The translations under genes were made by a program, and so were the position numbers. Below are positions 54,262-63,013 of a stretch of DNA of 64,000 nucleotides, piece by piece. Each line of letters starts with the position of its first letter. Within the stretch, counting starts at the first letter, position 1. Source of the DNA: Lysinibacillus sphaericus (GTDB lineage Bacteria > Bacillota > Bacilli > Bacillales_A > Planococcaceae); assembly GCF_002982115.1 (NCBI RefSeq), contig NZ_CP019980.1:690001-754000 (forward strand), read 5' to 3'. Under the pieces are notes generated by a model. The model worked only from the letters and a program-made list of their open reading frames with translations. It did not search any database and was not told where the DNA came from.

Positions 54262-55266
54262 ATGCTTCACTATATGGGAAGACGTTTATTTCAATTAATC
54301 CCAGTTTTGCTTGGAATGACTTTTATCGTCTTTATGCTCATTCGTCTAATTCCTGGTAATCCTGCACAAGTTATTTTAGGTCAGCAGGCGACGAAAGAGG
54401 CGGTTGAGGCATTAAACGCAAGTTTAGGATTAGATAAACCATGGTATACGCAATATTTTGGCTATTTGGGGGGGATTTTTCAGGGCGATTTAGGCGTGTC
54501 TTTGCGTACAAAGTTACCTGTGTCACAAGAGATTTTTCCTTATTTAGCGGCAACAGCAGAATTAGCGATATTTGCAATGATTATAGCAGTCATTATTGGT
54601 GTCAATGCAGGTATTATTTCAGCTTGGTTCCAAAATTCATGGTTTGATTATACCGCTATGGTTGTTGCGTTAATTGGTGTATCTGTTCCGGTGTTTTGGT
54701 TAGGTTTAATGGAACAATGGGCATTTAGCATTCAGCTTGGTTGGTTGCCTACATCTGGACGTAATGATGTACGAGACCCGATAACCGCAATTACGCATTT
54801 TTATTTGCTGGATACACTGATGCAAGGCAGATTTGATCAATTTACAGAAGTGTTAAAGCGGTTAATCTTACCAGGGGTGGCGCTTGCTACGATTCCTATG
54901 GCGATTATTGCAAGGATTACCCGTTCGTCTATGCTTGAGGTCATGCGCTCTGATTATGTTCGAACAGCGAGAGCAAAAGGACAAAAAATGTTTATCGTCG
55001 TTTACAAACATGCATTGAAAAATGCCGTTATTCCAGTGTTAACAGTTATTGGTTTACAAACAGGGTTGCTACTAGGTGGTGCCATTTTAACAGAAACCAT
55101 TTTCAGTTGGCCTGGCATTGGTCGTTATATTTATGATGCAATCGGATTCCGAGACTATCCAGTTATACAATCGGGTATTTTAGTTGTTGCTTTTATTTTC
55201 ATTATGATTAATTTAATTGTCGATCTACTTTACACAGTGATAGATCCACGCATTAAATACAAATAG
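54262..55266 (+). CDS. Peptide ABC transporter permease (DppB/AppB-like)
   Basis: A 334-residue permease with six membrane helices. It has LFQLIPVLLGMTFIVFMLIR at the start and the EAA-type loop around RTARAKGQKMFIVVYKHALK, which docks to the ATPases. ATG at 54262, 6 nt after GAGAGGTG; a GTG at 54253 is part of that site. Confidence 0.92.
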   Translation: MLHYMGRRLFQLIPVLLGMTFIVFMLIRLIPGNPAQVILGQQATKEAVEALNASLGLDKPWYTQYFGYLGGIFQGDLGVSLRTKLPVSQEIFPYLAATAELAIFAMIIAVIIGVNAGIISAWFQNSWFDYTAMVVALIGVSVPVFWLGLMEQWAFSIQLGWLPTSGRNDVRDPITAITHFYLLDTLMQGRFDQFTEVLKRLILPGVALATIPMAIIARITRSSMLEVMRSDYVRTARAKGQKMFIVVYKHALKNAVIPVLTVIGLQTGLLLGGAILTETIFSWPGIGRYIYDAIGFRDYPVIQSGILVVAFIFIMINLIVDLLYTVIDPRIKYK

Positions 55267-55281
55267 GAGGGAGATGCGATA

Positions 55282-56175
55282 ATGACTGGTGCGATAGATA
55301 TAAAAAAAGAAGCAATGGCAAGTCAAGAGCGAGCGGCAGGGCCTTGGAGAGAGGGCTGGCGCAGCTTTAAAAAAAGCAAAATCTCCCTTGTTGGTGCTGG
55401 TATTGTCATATTTTTTATTGTCCTTGCTGTTTTTGGCCCTTCCATTGCGCCACAAGGAATCAATGAACAGGACTTATCGAAACGATTATTGGCGCCTTCC
55501 AGTGCACATTGGTTTGGAACAGATGACTTTGGACGAGATATATTCTCTAGAATTATTCATGGTGCCCGTATTTCGTTAAGAATTGGTTTTTTTGCTGTAA
55601 TTCTTTCAGTTATTGTAGGGAGCTTACTTGGAATTCTTGCAGGGTATTATGGCAAGTGGGTTGATACGATTATTTCTCGCATTTTTGATATTATGTTGGC
55701 GTTTCCTAGTATTTTATTAGCAATTGCTGTAGTGGCTGTACTTGGGCCATCATTACAAAATGCATTAATTGCCATTGCGATTATTAATGTACCAAACTTT
55801 GGGCGCTTAATTCGGTCAAAAGTGTTGAGTGTAAAAGAAGAAGAATATATCGTAGCTGCCAAAGCGATAGGGATGCGTGATTCACGTATTTTATTCTCAC
55901 ATATTTTACCCAATTCGATGACACCGATTATTGTGCAGGGGACACTTGCCATTGCGACGGCGATTATTGAAGCGGCTGCTCTAGGTTTCCTCGGATTAGG
56001 GGCACAGGCACCAGCACCTGAATGGGGAAAAATGCTAGCTGACGCGCGTATCTACTTACTAAAAGCACCATGGACGATGATTTTCCCAGGGTTAGCTATC
56101 ATGCTTACGGTATTAGGGTTTAATTTAATGGGAGATGGTCTACGGGATGCGCTCGATCCGAAAATGAAAAGCTAA
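55282..56175 (+). CDS. Peptide ABC transporter permease (DppC/AppC-like)
   Basis: A 297-residue permease. The N-terminal cytoplasmic stretch and first helix (SLVGAGIVIFFIVLAVF) are followed by the periplasmic HWFGTDDFGRDIFSRIIHGA motif of OppC/DppC proteins and an EAA loop with AAKAIGMRDSRILFSHILPN. Last gene of the operon; a terminator follows. Confidence 0.92.
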   Translation: MTGAIDIKKEAMASQERAAGPWREGWRSFKKSKISLVGAGIVIFFIVLAVFGPSIAPQGINEQDLSKRLLAPSSAHWFGTDDFGRDIFSRIIHGARISLRIGFFAVILSVIVGSLLGILAGYYGKWVDTIISRIFDIMLAFPSILLAIAVVAVLGPSLQNALIAIAIINVPNFGRLIRSKVLSVKEEEYIVAAKAIGMRDSRILFSHILPNSMTPIIVQGTLAIATAIIEAAALGFLGLGAQAPAPEWGKMLADARIYLLKAPWTMIFPGLAIMLTVLGFNLMGDGLRDALDPKMKS

Positions 56176-56185
56176 TAGTAAAGAG

Positions 56186-56218
56186 CCTTCTACTGAAAAG
56201 CTAGAAGGTTTTTATTTG
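56186..56218 (+). terminator. Intrinsic terminator of the peptide transporter operon
   Basis: CCTTCTA / TAGAAGG stem followed by TTTTTATTT. Confidence 0.75.
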
Positions 56219-56542
56219 GTAAAAAAGGGAGAATATAAAAATCTACTTTCATGTGGAGCCATTATTTGAATTTTATGTAATATTATTTTAGACTTAATGT
56301 ATGTTGATACATACTTTTTGACGTAATAGCTATAAATTGAAAAATTTAAAGCAGTGTATTGGACAGTTGATTAAGGAAATGGATCGGACAATTACAATAT
56401 GTAGCGAAAAGTTATTCGATTTCCGCAAGAAAGCAGTAACTGAACGTTTCTATTATTGGAGTTGCTAAAACAAGTTAATCAACATATTTAAAATACTATT
56501 CACGATTTTTTAGCAAGTATGCAAATTAAGGAGGGCTTTAAC
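56219..56542. other. Intergenic region upstream of the Ter cluster
   Basis: About 320 bp, AT-rich. TTGACG at 56317-56322 is a -35-like element, but no convincing partner -10 was found, and no clear sigma-B or sigma-W/M promoter could be read although the B. subtilis equivalents use them. GGACA occurs twice (about 56361 and 56386). No open frame of note. Confidence 0.3.
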
Positions 56543-57157
56543 ATGGGGATTAATTTACAAAAGGGACAGCGTGTAGATTTAACAAAAGGCAATGCTGGTT
56601 TAAATAAAATTAAAGTAGGCTTAGGATGGGATCCAGTAGGCCAAACAAAAAGTGGTGGCTTATTAGGTGGCTTATTTTCTAGTGGTAGATCAGGAGGCAG
56701 AGATGTTGACTGTGATTCATCAGTTTTAATGTTGCAAGATGATCGTATACTGGCAGGAGATGACGTCGTTTACTTCGGGAAATTATCAAGTAAATGCGGA
56801 TCAGTTAAGCATTCTGGCGATAATTTAACAGGTGACGGTGCAGGTGATGATGAGGTCATTACAGTGGAGTTAGGAGCTGTGCCTGCACAATACAATAAAT
56901 TAGTATTTGTTGTAAACATCTATGATGCAGCTGGTCGTAATCAACATTTCGGTATGATTCAAAATGCGTATATTCGCGTGTACGATGACAAGACAGGCAA
57001 TGAATTAATTCGCTATAATTTAAGTGATGATTATTCGAATTTAACAACACTAGTTTGTGGTGAAATTTATCGTCACGGCAACGAGTGGAAATTTGCCGCT
57101 ATTGGTAATGGTACAAATGATGTAAAACTTGGTGATGTAGTTCGAAGATATCAATAA
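56543..57157 (+). CDS. TerD family protein, variant with Gly/Ser insert
   Basis: A 204-residue TerD-domain protein. The calcium-binding acidic motifs are DVDCDSS (about 54-60) and GDNLTGDGAGDDE; both keep their Asp residues. Compared with the two following paralogues it has about 13 extra residues, a Gly/Ser-rich segment (about 36-52), just before the first acidic motif. TerD proteins are linked to tellurite, phage and envelope-stress resistance; B. subtilis relatives are YceC/YceD/YceE. ATG at 56543 after AAGGAGGG. First gene of the Ter cluster. Confidence 0.9.
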   Translation: MGINLQKGQRVDLTKGNAGLNKIKVGLGWDPVGQTKSGGLLGGLFSSGRSGGRDVDCDSSVLMLQDDRILAGDDVVYFGKLSSKCGSVKHSGDNLTGDGAGDDEVITVELGAVPAQYNKLVFVVNIYDAAGRNQHFGMIQNAYIRVYDDKTGNELIRYNLSDDYSNLTTLVCGEIYRHGNEWKFAAIGNGTNDVKLGDVVRRYQ

Positions 57158-57188
57158 TTATAAATTATAAATTTGAGGAGGAATACAA

Positions 57189-57770
57189 ATGGGTATTTCA
57201 TTACAAAAAGGTCAAAAAGTTGATTTAACAAAAACAAATCCAGGATTATCAAATGTTATTGTAGGTTTAGGCTGGGATACGAATAAATACGATGGTGGAC
57301 ATGATTTTGATTTAGACTCTTCTATTTTTTTACTTGCTGATACAGGGAAAGTAGCAGACCAAAATGATTTTGTCTTCTACAACAATACTATCGGTGGTAA
57401 TGGTTCTGTTGAGCACTCTGGCGATAACTTAACAGGGGTTGGTGAAGGGGATGACGAAATCGTTAAAGTTTCGTTAAAAGAAGTACCTGCCCATGTGCAA
57501 CGTCTAGCATTCACCGTTACAATCCATGATGCAGAAGCACGTAGCCAAAACTTTGGTATGGTATCGAACGCATTTATCCGCATTATTAATGCTGCGACGA
57601 ATGAAGAAATCGTGCGCTATGATTTAGGTGAAGACTTTAGTATTGAAACAGCTGTTGTTGTCGGAGAACTATACCGTCACAATGGTGAATGGAAATTCAA
57701 CGCAGTAGGTGCTGGATACCAAGGTGGTTTAGCGGCACTTTGCAATGATTATGGTTTAAACGTAAACTAA
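57189..57770 (+). CDS. TerD family protein
   Basis: A 193-residue TerD protein with the standard layout: [31 protein letters not shown] and [20 protein letters not shown]. It lies 31 bp after the first TerD gene, after GGAGGAA, so it is co-transcribed. The near-identical spacing of motifs to the third paralogue suggests recent tandem duplication. Confidence 0.93.
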   Translation: MGISLQKGQKVDLTKTNPGLSNVIVGLGWDTNKYDGGHDFDLDSSIFLLADTGKVADQNDFVFYNNTIGGNGSVEHSGDNLTGVGEGDDEIVKVSLKEVPAHVQRLAFTVTIHDAEARSQNFGMVSNAFIRIINAATNEEIVRYDLGEDFSIETAVVVGELYRHNGEWKFNAVGAGYQGGLAALCNDYGLNVN

Positions 57771-57805
57771 CTTTTAACTTTATATGAGAAAGGGAGTTTC
57801 TTCTA

Positions 57806-58381
57806 ATGGGTATTCAGTTAAGTAAAGGACAACGCATTGATTTAATGAAGCAAGACCCAGGCTTAAATAATGTAGGTATTGGTTTAGGTTGGGATGTTAA
57901 ACAATTCGATGGAGGAAATGACTTTGACTTAGATGCATCTGTGTTTTTGTTAGATGCATCGGGAAAATGCCGTAATGAACAAGACTTTATTTTCTATAAT
58001 AATTTAACAAGTCCAGACAAATCTGTTCAGCATATGGGTGATAACCGTACTGGTGTAGGTGATGGTGACGATGAAAAAATTCTTGTTAATTTAAAACAAG
58101 TGTCTCCTCAAGTAGAAAAAATTGTTGTAACCGTGACAATTTATGATGCGGAAGGTCGCCGTCAAAACTTTGGACAAGTACTAAACGCTTATGTTCGATT
58201 AACGAACGAAGAATCCGGTTCAGAAGTACTTCGTTATGATTTAGGTGAAGATTTCAGCATAGAGACAGCGGTCGTATTTTGTGAGCTTTACCGACATAAT
58301 GGCGAGTGGAAATTTGCTGCTGTTGGCTCTGGCTATCAAGGTGGTTTAGCTGCATTAATCAATGCTTATGGACTGCAATAA
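57806..58381 (+). CDS. TerD family protein
   Basis: A 191-residue TerD protein: GWDVKQFDGGNDFDLDAS, GDNRTGVGDGDDE and [20 protein letters not shown]. Residues differ from the second copy mainly in the middle, and there is a Cys near the end (VVFCELY). It starts 35 bp after the second TerD gene following AAAGGGAG. A terminator-like hairpin after it separates the TerD genes from the enzymes that follow. Confidence 0.93.
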   Translation: MGIQLSKGQRIDLMKQDPGLNNVGIGLGWDVKQFDGGNDFDLDASVFLLDASGKCRNEQDFIFYNNLTSPDKSVQHMGDNRTGVGDGDDEKILVNLKQVSPQVEKIVVTVTIYDAEGRRQNFGQVLNAYVRLTNEESGSEVLRYDLGEDFSIETAVVFCELYRHNGEWKFAAVGSGYQGGLAALINAYGLQ

Positions 58382-58445
58382 TTAAAGTGCCGTTTATAAC
58401 TAGATGGTTACGATTATGAATTGAATAGAGAAAGCGACGTAATGG

Positions 58446-58496
58446 AAGGCACTGTATTAGTCTGTATAAAACAGGTTGATGCAGTGTCTTTTTTAC
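58446..58496 (+). terminator. Terminator-like hairpin inside the Ter cluster
   Basis: GCACTG (near 58452) pairs with CAGTGT (near 58485) with an inner CTGT/ACAG pairing, followed by TTTTTT. It lies between the third TerD gene and the aldolase-like gene, so the enzyme genes are probably expressed at a lower level by read-through. Confidence 0.65.
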
Positions 58497-58526
58497 AAAA
58501 TCATTCTTGAATGGGGAGATAATTGG

Positions 58527-59744
58527 ATGCAATATTTTGCAACAGAAGCGGAGACGATTTTTTATCAACAACCACGCAAATTTACGAAATTAGATTCACC
58601 TGATATTTTGTCCTATGCATTAGGTGCAACATTATATATGCCCGCGTCTATGCCTAACATTATTGACATGGTACAATCACAAAAATATCAAGAGTTAAAG
58701 TCACTTGTTATTGATTTAGAAGATGCAGTTGGGGATGCAGAGCTAACAAGTTGTGAAGAAAAAATTATAGAAGATATCAGTACGCTTTATACATTATATC
58801 TTCAAAAGGATATATTACTTGAAGATTTACCGCTTCTATTTATTCGTGTGCGTAGTGTTGAGCAATTTAAGCTTTTAACCTCTAAATTAGGAAAGCGTCA
58901 AGAAGTGATTACAGGCTATGTGTTTCCTAAATTTACAGCAGTACAAGGGAGAGCTTATTTTGAAATACTAGAGCAAACAATCGCACAGCATCAACTAACG
59001 TTATATGGGATGCCGATTTTAGAAAGTCATGACATTTTATATAAGGAGTCTCGCATAACAGCATTATTTGCGATTAAAGACGTACTTCGTCAATACAGAA
59101 AACGTGTACTAAATGTCCGTATTGGTGCGACCGATTTTTGTGGGATTTACGGAATTCGACGTAGAGTAGACGCAACCATTTACGATATTGCTGTTATTCG
59201 AGATTGCATTGCGGATATCGTCAATGTACTTGGGCGTGAAGAAGATGACTTTGTTATTTCCGGACCAGTTTGGGAGTATTTCAGCAATGAGCGTGTATTA
59301 AAGCCAACGCTAAGAGCCACTCCGTTCAGTGAACAAGGAGCGTTGTTTGCCCGTAAGGCACTACTCGATGATTATTTAGATGGCCTAATGAAGGAAGTGG
59401 TATTAGATCAACAAAATGGTATTTTGGGTAAAACGATTATTCATCCTAGCCATATTCGAATTGTTCATGCCTTGTATGTTGTTTCATATGAGGAGTATTT
59501 AGATGCCATCAGCATTGTTGAAAATAATAATGGGCAAAAGGGTGTTTTAAAAAGCCATTATGCCAATAAAATGAATGAAATGAAACCACATATGAGATGG
59601 GCACAGAAAATTTTACGCCAAGCATATATTTATGGTGTATACAATGAATCTGCAAATTTTGCCTCTCTTTTATTGAACACAACAGTAGGGGGAACGACGG
59701 ATGACGAAGCTCGACAACAAGTTGAACATTATTCAGGATTATAA
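58527..59744 (+). CDS. HpcH/HpaI aldolase / citrate lyase-like protein of the Ter cluster
   Basis: A 405-residue TIM-barrel protein. LKSLVIDLEDAVGD holds the acidic metal-ligand motif of the citrate lyase beta family, and VRIGATDFCGIYGIRR and LGKTIIHPSHI lie in later strands. It is longer than CitE (about 290 aa), with an extra C-terminal helical part. Members next to terD are predicted to make or break a C-C bond in an unknown Ter-linked metabolite. ATG at 58527 after GGGGAG. Its end overlaps the next gene by 44 bp. Confidence 0.82.
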   Translation: MQYFATEAETIFYQQPRKFTKLDSPDILSYALGATLYMPASMPNIIDMVQSQKYQELKSLVIDLEDAVGDAELTSCEEKIIEDISTLYTLYLQKDILLEDLPLLFIRVRSVEQFKLLTSKLGKRQEVITGYVFPKFTAVQGRAYFEILEQTIAQHQLTLYGMPILESHDILYKESRITALFAIKDVLRQYRKRVLNVRIGATDFCGIYGIRRRVDATIYDIAVIRDCIADIVNVLGREEDDFVISGPVWEYFSNERVLKPTLRATPFSEQGALFARKALLDDYLDGLMKEVVLDQQNGILGKTIIHPSHIRIVHALYVVSYEEYLDAISIVENNNGQKGVLKSHYANKMNEMKPHMRWAQKILRQAYIYGVYNESANFASLLLNTTVGGTTDDEARQQVEHYSGL

Positions 59745-61062
59745 AATCGCAATAGAGATTACTGACAATCCTTATGATTTTGCTATAACAGATTTATTTA
59801 AAATGGCGACACGTATTAATAAAAAGAGACAGTTTTTATTTGTTAGTACAGTTCTTGGTAAGCATTTAGCAGTCCAGCCACAAGTACCGATACTGACAGG
59901 GGCTTTACTAGCTATGATGTATTATGAGCGATTGACAGGAAAAGAGCCTTTGTTAGTACAGTCTGTTGTACAGGCTATGCAAAATAGAGATAATGTGCAA
60001 GAGATTTTGCAGCAAGTGGAGGAACAAGGATTGGAACTAGCAGAAGACGTGCTATTTATTGGCTTTGCTGAAACAGCAACAGCGTTAGGGCATGCAGTAT
60101 TTAATGTTTTTAAGTCTAATGCTACGTATATTCATACGACACGTGAACTAGTGCCAGAGCTTGAACCATTTGTGACATTTGAAGAAGAACATTCACATGC
60201 CACAAGTCATCGAGTATATTGCGAACAACCAGAAAAATTGCTACAAGCAAAACAGATTGTGCTTATTGATGATGAAATAACGACGGGCAATACAGTAGTA
60301 AATATTATCGAAACCTTGCAACGAAAATTCCCTCATGTCCAACGCTACTCGGTATTATCAATTTTAGATTGGCGTTCATCTAAACAACGAGCAATGTTTG
60401 CTCAGCTAGAAGCGCAATGGGGGATAACAATAGATTTTGTAGCTATTATGTCTGGGCACTTTACTTGTGAGGGTACACCGCTTTTAACGAGCAACCAAGT
60501 AGCAGCAACATTACCGCAAACAGCTGACATAGCTTTGCTTTCAGTGGATGAGGTAGTCGAACAAAAGCAGTACCATTCAATCGCTGAAAATGGCGTTATC
60601 AATAGAGCGCCATACATGTTAGCGACAGGTCGATTCACGATAACAGCCGAGCAGCATGTTGCGCAAAAGAAAACATTGCAAGCCATCGCGGCTCAATTAC
60701 GAGCACTTCGTACAGGTGGTCCAGCACTTGTCATTGGAACAGGTGAATTTATGTATGTGCCAATGCAAATAGCGACTTGTTTAGGACAGGAAGTATATTT
60801 TCAATCAACAACACGTAGTCCCATTTATTGTGCAGATGACCCTTCCTACACAATTACTGATAAAATAGCTTTCGAAAGTCCAGAAAATAATGGTGTCGAA
60901 AATTACTTATACAACTTACATAGTCATCCGTATTCGGAACTTTTTTTAGTCATAGAACGTATAGCCAATCAAGAGGTCGTTGCAAAGACAGTGCAAGCAT
61001 TGAAGGCAGTGAGTAACGCAAATATTTACGTTATTTGTATGCACGACTGGAGGACTATATAA
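59701..61062 (+). CDS. Phosphoribosyltransferase with TRSP domain
   Basis: A 453-residue protein. The N-terminal two-thirds is a PRTase fold with the PRPP loop IVLIDDEITTGNTVVN near residue 190; the region FIGFAETATALG fits the PRTase 'hood'. The C-terminal part (GPALVIGTGEFMYVPMQIA, YNLHSHPYSELFLVIE) matches the TRSP domain seen with Ter-associated PRTases. It should transfer a phosphoribosyl group to an unknown base. It overlaps both neighbours: 44 bp upstream, and 1 bp (TAATG) downstream. Confidence 0.85.
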   Translation: MTKLDNKLNIIQDYKIAIEITDNPYDFAITDLFKMATRINKKRQFLFVSTVLGKHLAVQPQVPILTGALLAMMYYERLTGKEPLLVQSVVQAMQNRDNVQEILQQVEEQGLELAEDVLFIGFAETATALGHAVFNVFKSNATYIHTTRELVPELEPFVTFEEEHSHATSHRVYCEQPEKLLQAKQIVLIDDEITTGNTVVNIIETLQRKFPHVQRYSVLSILDWRSSKQRAMFAQLEAQWGITIDFVAIMSGHFTCEGTPLLTSNQVAATLPQTADIALLSVDEVVEQKQYHSIAENGVINRAPYMLATGRFTITAEQHVAQKKTLQAIAAQLRALRTGGPALVIGTGEFMYVPMQIATCLGQEVYFQSTTRSPIYCADDPSYTITDKIAFESPENNGVENYLYNLHSHPYSELFLVIERIANQEVVAKTVQALKAVSNANIYVICMHDWRTI

Positions 61063-62162
61063 TGCATGAAATAAAACAGCCAGATAAAATGGGAAGCTAT
61101 TCTTCAGAAGATGTTGTGTTTTTGCTACGAGATATTAGTAACATAAGCTTAGAAATAGATAATGAACAGCGAGAACGACTTATTCAATCGGGGACACATT
61201 ATTCAGAAATGTTGCCTGTAGAATATCTTCCTTCCGAAGCGTACATGACGTTGTTTTATCAAACATTGGAAGACTATGCAGAACGCATTGCACTAGCTGT
61301 TGGTGTGGTGGCACAGCAAATTGTAGCACGTCAAGGTTTAGAGCATTTAGTGCTTGTTAGTCTAGCGAGAGCGGGAACGCCAATAGGTATTTTAATTAAA
61401 CGATATATAAAAATGCATTATAACGTCAGCGTTCCGCATTATACGATATCGATTCTTCGTGGTCGTGGTATTGATGAGACTGCTATTCGGTATATATTTA
61501 CTCAGCACCCACATGCGCGCATTCAATTTATTGATGGTTGGACAGGGAAAGGGGCCATAACAAGGGAATTACAACAAGCGTGCGCAAGCTATAATGAACA
61601 AAATATTCAACAACTAGATGCTACATTAGCGGTGCTTGCTGATCCAGGACATTGTGCAGCCATTTATGGCACGCGAGCAGATTTCTTAATACCTTCCGCA
61701 TGTTTAAATTCAACGGTTTCAGGGTTAGTGAGCCGTACGGTATGGAATGAGCAGTTTATGGATGGCACTGATTTTCATGGGGCGAAATATTATAAAGAAC
61801 TACAAGATGCAGACGTATCCAATTTCTATATAGACCGTATCAGTGCCCATTTTACACAAGTACAGAAGGATGTAGCGCAACAACTTTGTGAGCGAACATC
61901 ATCTGCTATTACATGGCAAGGAATGGAGTCGGTTGTGACTATTCAACAACAGTATGGCATTACCAATCATCATCTTGTAAAACCAGGCGTGGGCGAAACA
62001 ACGCGCGTCTTACTTCGAAGAGTTCCGTGGAAAATTTTAGTTAACCCAACATATGTACAGGAATTGGCGCACATTTTACTGTTAGCCAAAGAAAAAAATG
62101 TTCAAATTGAAGAATATCCACAAATGTCCTATGCATGCTGTGGTTTAATAAAAGAAGTGTAG
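61062..62162 (+). CDS. StiP family / PELOTA-PRTase-like protein
   Basis: A 366-residue protein of the family annotated as cysteine protease StiP, which contains a second PRTase-like fold: LEHLVLVSLARAGTPIGILI near residue 95 and a Gly-rich IQFIDGWTGKGAITREL loop near 155. The C-terminal part (HHLVKPGVGETTRVLLRR) resembles the PELOTA-type RNA-binding region described for these proteins. Protease activity is unproven. ATG at 61062 shares one base with the previous stop. Confidence 0.75.
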   Translation: MHEIKQPDKMGSYSSEDVVFLLRDISNISLEIDNEQRERLIQSGTHYSEMLPVEYLPSEAYMTLFYQTLEDYAERIALAVGVVAQQIVARQGLEHLVLVSLARAGTPIGILIKRYIKMHYNVSVPHYTISILRGRGIDETAIRYIFTQHPHARIQFIDGWTGKGAITRELQQACASYNEQNIQQLDATLAVLADPGHCAAIYGTRADFLIPSACLNSTVSGLVSRTVWNEQFMDGTDFHGAKYYKELQDADVSNFYIDRISAHFTQVQKDVAQQLCERTSSAITWQGMESVVTIQQQYGITNHHLVKPGVGETTRVLLRRVPWKILVNPTYVQELAHILLLAKEKNVQIEEYPQMSYACCGLIKEV

Positions 62163-62174
62163 AGGAGAGAAGAC

Positions 62175-62987
62175 ATGCTACTATTTACATCAGATTTAGA
62201 TCGTACGCTTATTTACTCCCAGCGCATGATGGAGAAATTCCCATCGAAAACAGCACCGATTATAGCCGAACGAAAAGAGGGAGTGGGACTTAGTATGATG
62301 ACGGAAGTTACGATGTCATTATTGCAGCAAGTCCACCAACAAACTTTATTCGTACCAGTTACAACGCGAGCAGTACATCAATATGAACGTATCCATGTTA
62401 TAAAAGAATTGCGTCCTACTTTTGCAATTACGAGCAATGGCGGTACAATAATAGAACAAGGACATCCTAATAAGGAATGGTCGAAAATATTACGTAAACG
62501 AATAGAAGATTCCTCTATTCCAAAGGCGGATTTGCTACGTAAATTTAATAGCTACCAATCAGATGAATGGCTTCAACAATCGTTTTATGTTGATGAGCTA
62601 TTTTATGTCCATTATGTCGATGTCAATATTATACAGGATGTCGAAGTCCAAGCAATGATTCAAGAGTTTGCAGTCCATGGTTGGCACGTCTTGCTGCAAG
62701 GAAGAAAATTATATTTTTTGCCAAAAGTGCTTACAAAAGAAGCTGCAATCTCGTATTTGAAGGAGCATTGTACATATAATATGCACGTGGCGGCAGGCGA
62801 TTCCATAATGGATTACGGCATGCTCGCTATTGCTGATAAAGGCTATACACCAAACCACGGCGATTTAAAAGACAAACAACCACAAATACTAAAGAACACA
62901 ATGTATTCGCCTTATAACGGTGAAGCTTTTACGAAATATTTACTCGAAGATGTTTTACAATTGGCCAATAAGCAACCAATTGTGTAA
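62175..62987 (+). CDS. HAD family hydrolase of the Ter cluster
   Basis: A 270-residue HAD phosphatase. Motif I is FTSDLDRTLIYS (nucleophile Asp plus Asp), motif II FVPVTTR, motif III lysine in the LPKVLTKEAAI region and motif IV AAGDSIMDYGM, with a cap between motifs II and III, as in the Cof/SPP branch. It probably dephosphorylates a product of the neighbouring PRTase. RBS AGGAGAGA; 12 bp after the StiP-like gene. Confidence 0.88.
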   Translation: MLLFTSDLDRTLIYSQRMMEKFPSKTAPIIAERKEGVGLSMMTEVTMSLLQQVHQQTLFVPVTTRAVHQYERIHVIKELRPTFAITSNGGTIIEQGHPNKEWSKILRKRIEDSSIPKADLLRKFNSYQSDEWLQQSFYVDELFYVHYVDVNIIQDVEVQAMIQEFAVHGWHVLLQGRKLYFLPKVLTKEAAISYLKEHCTYNMHVAAGDSIMDYGMLAIADKGYTPNHGDLKDKQPQILKNTMYSPYNGEAFTKYLLEDVLQLANKQPIV

Positions 62988-63013
62988 GTATGATGTAAGG
63001 AGGTGACGCTTGT

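Noticed and set aside
60402..60686. 94-codon frame on the minus strand inside the PRTase gene
   Set aside because: A shadow of the strongly supported plus-strand gene, with cysteine-rich nonsense composition.
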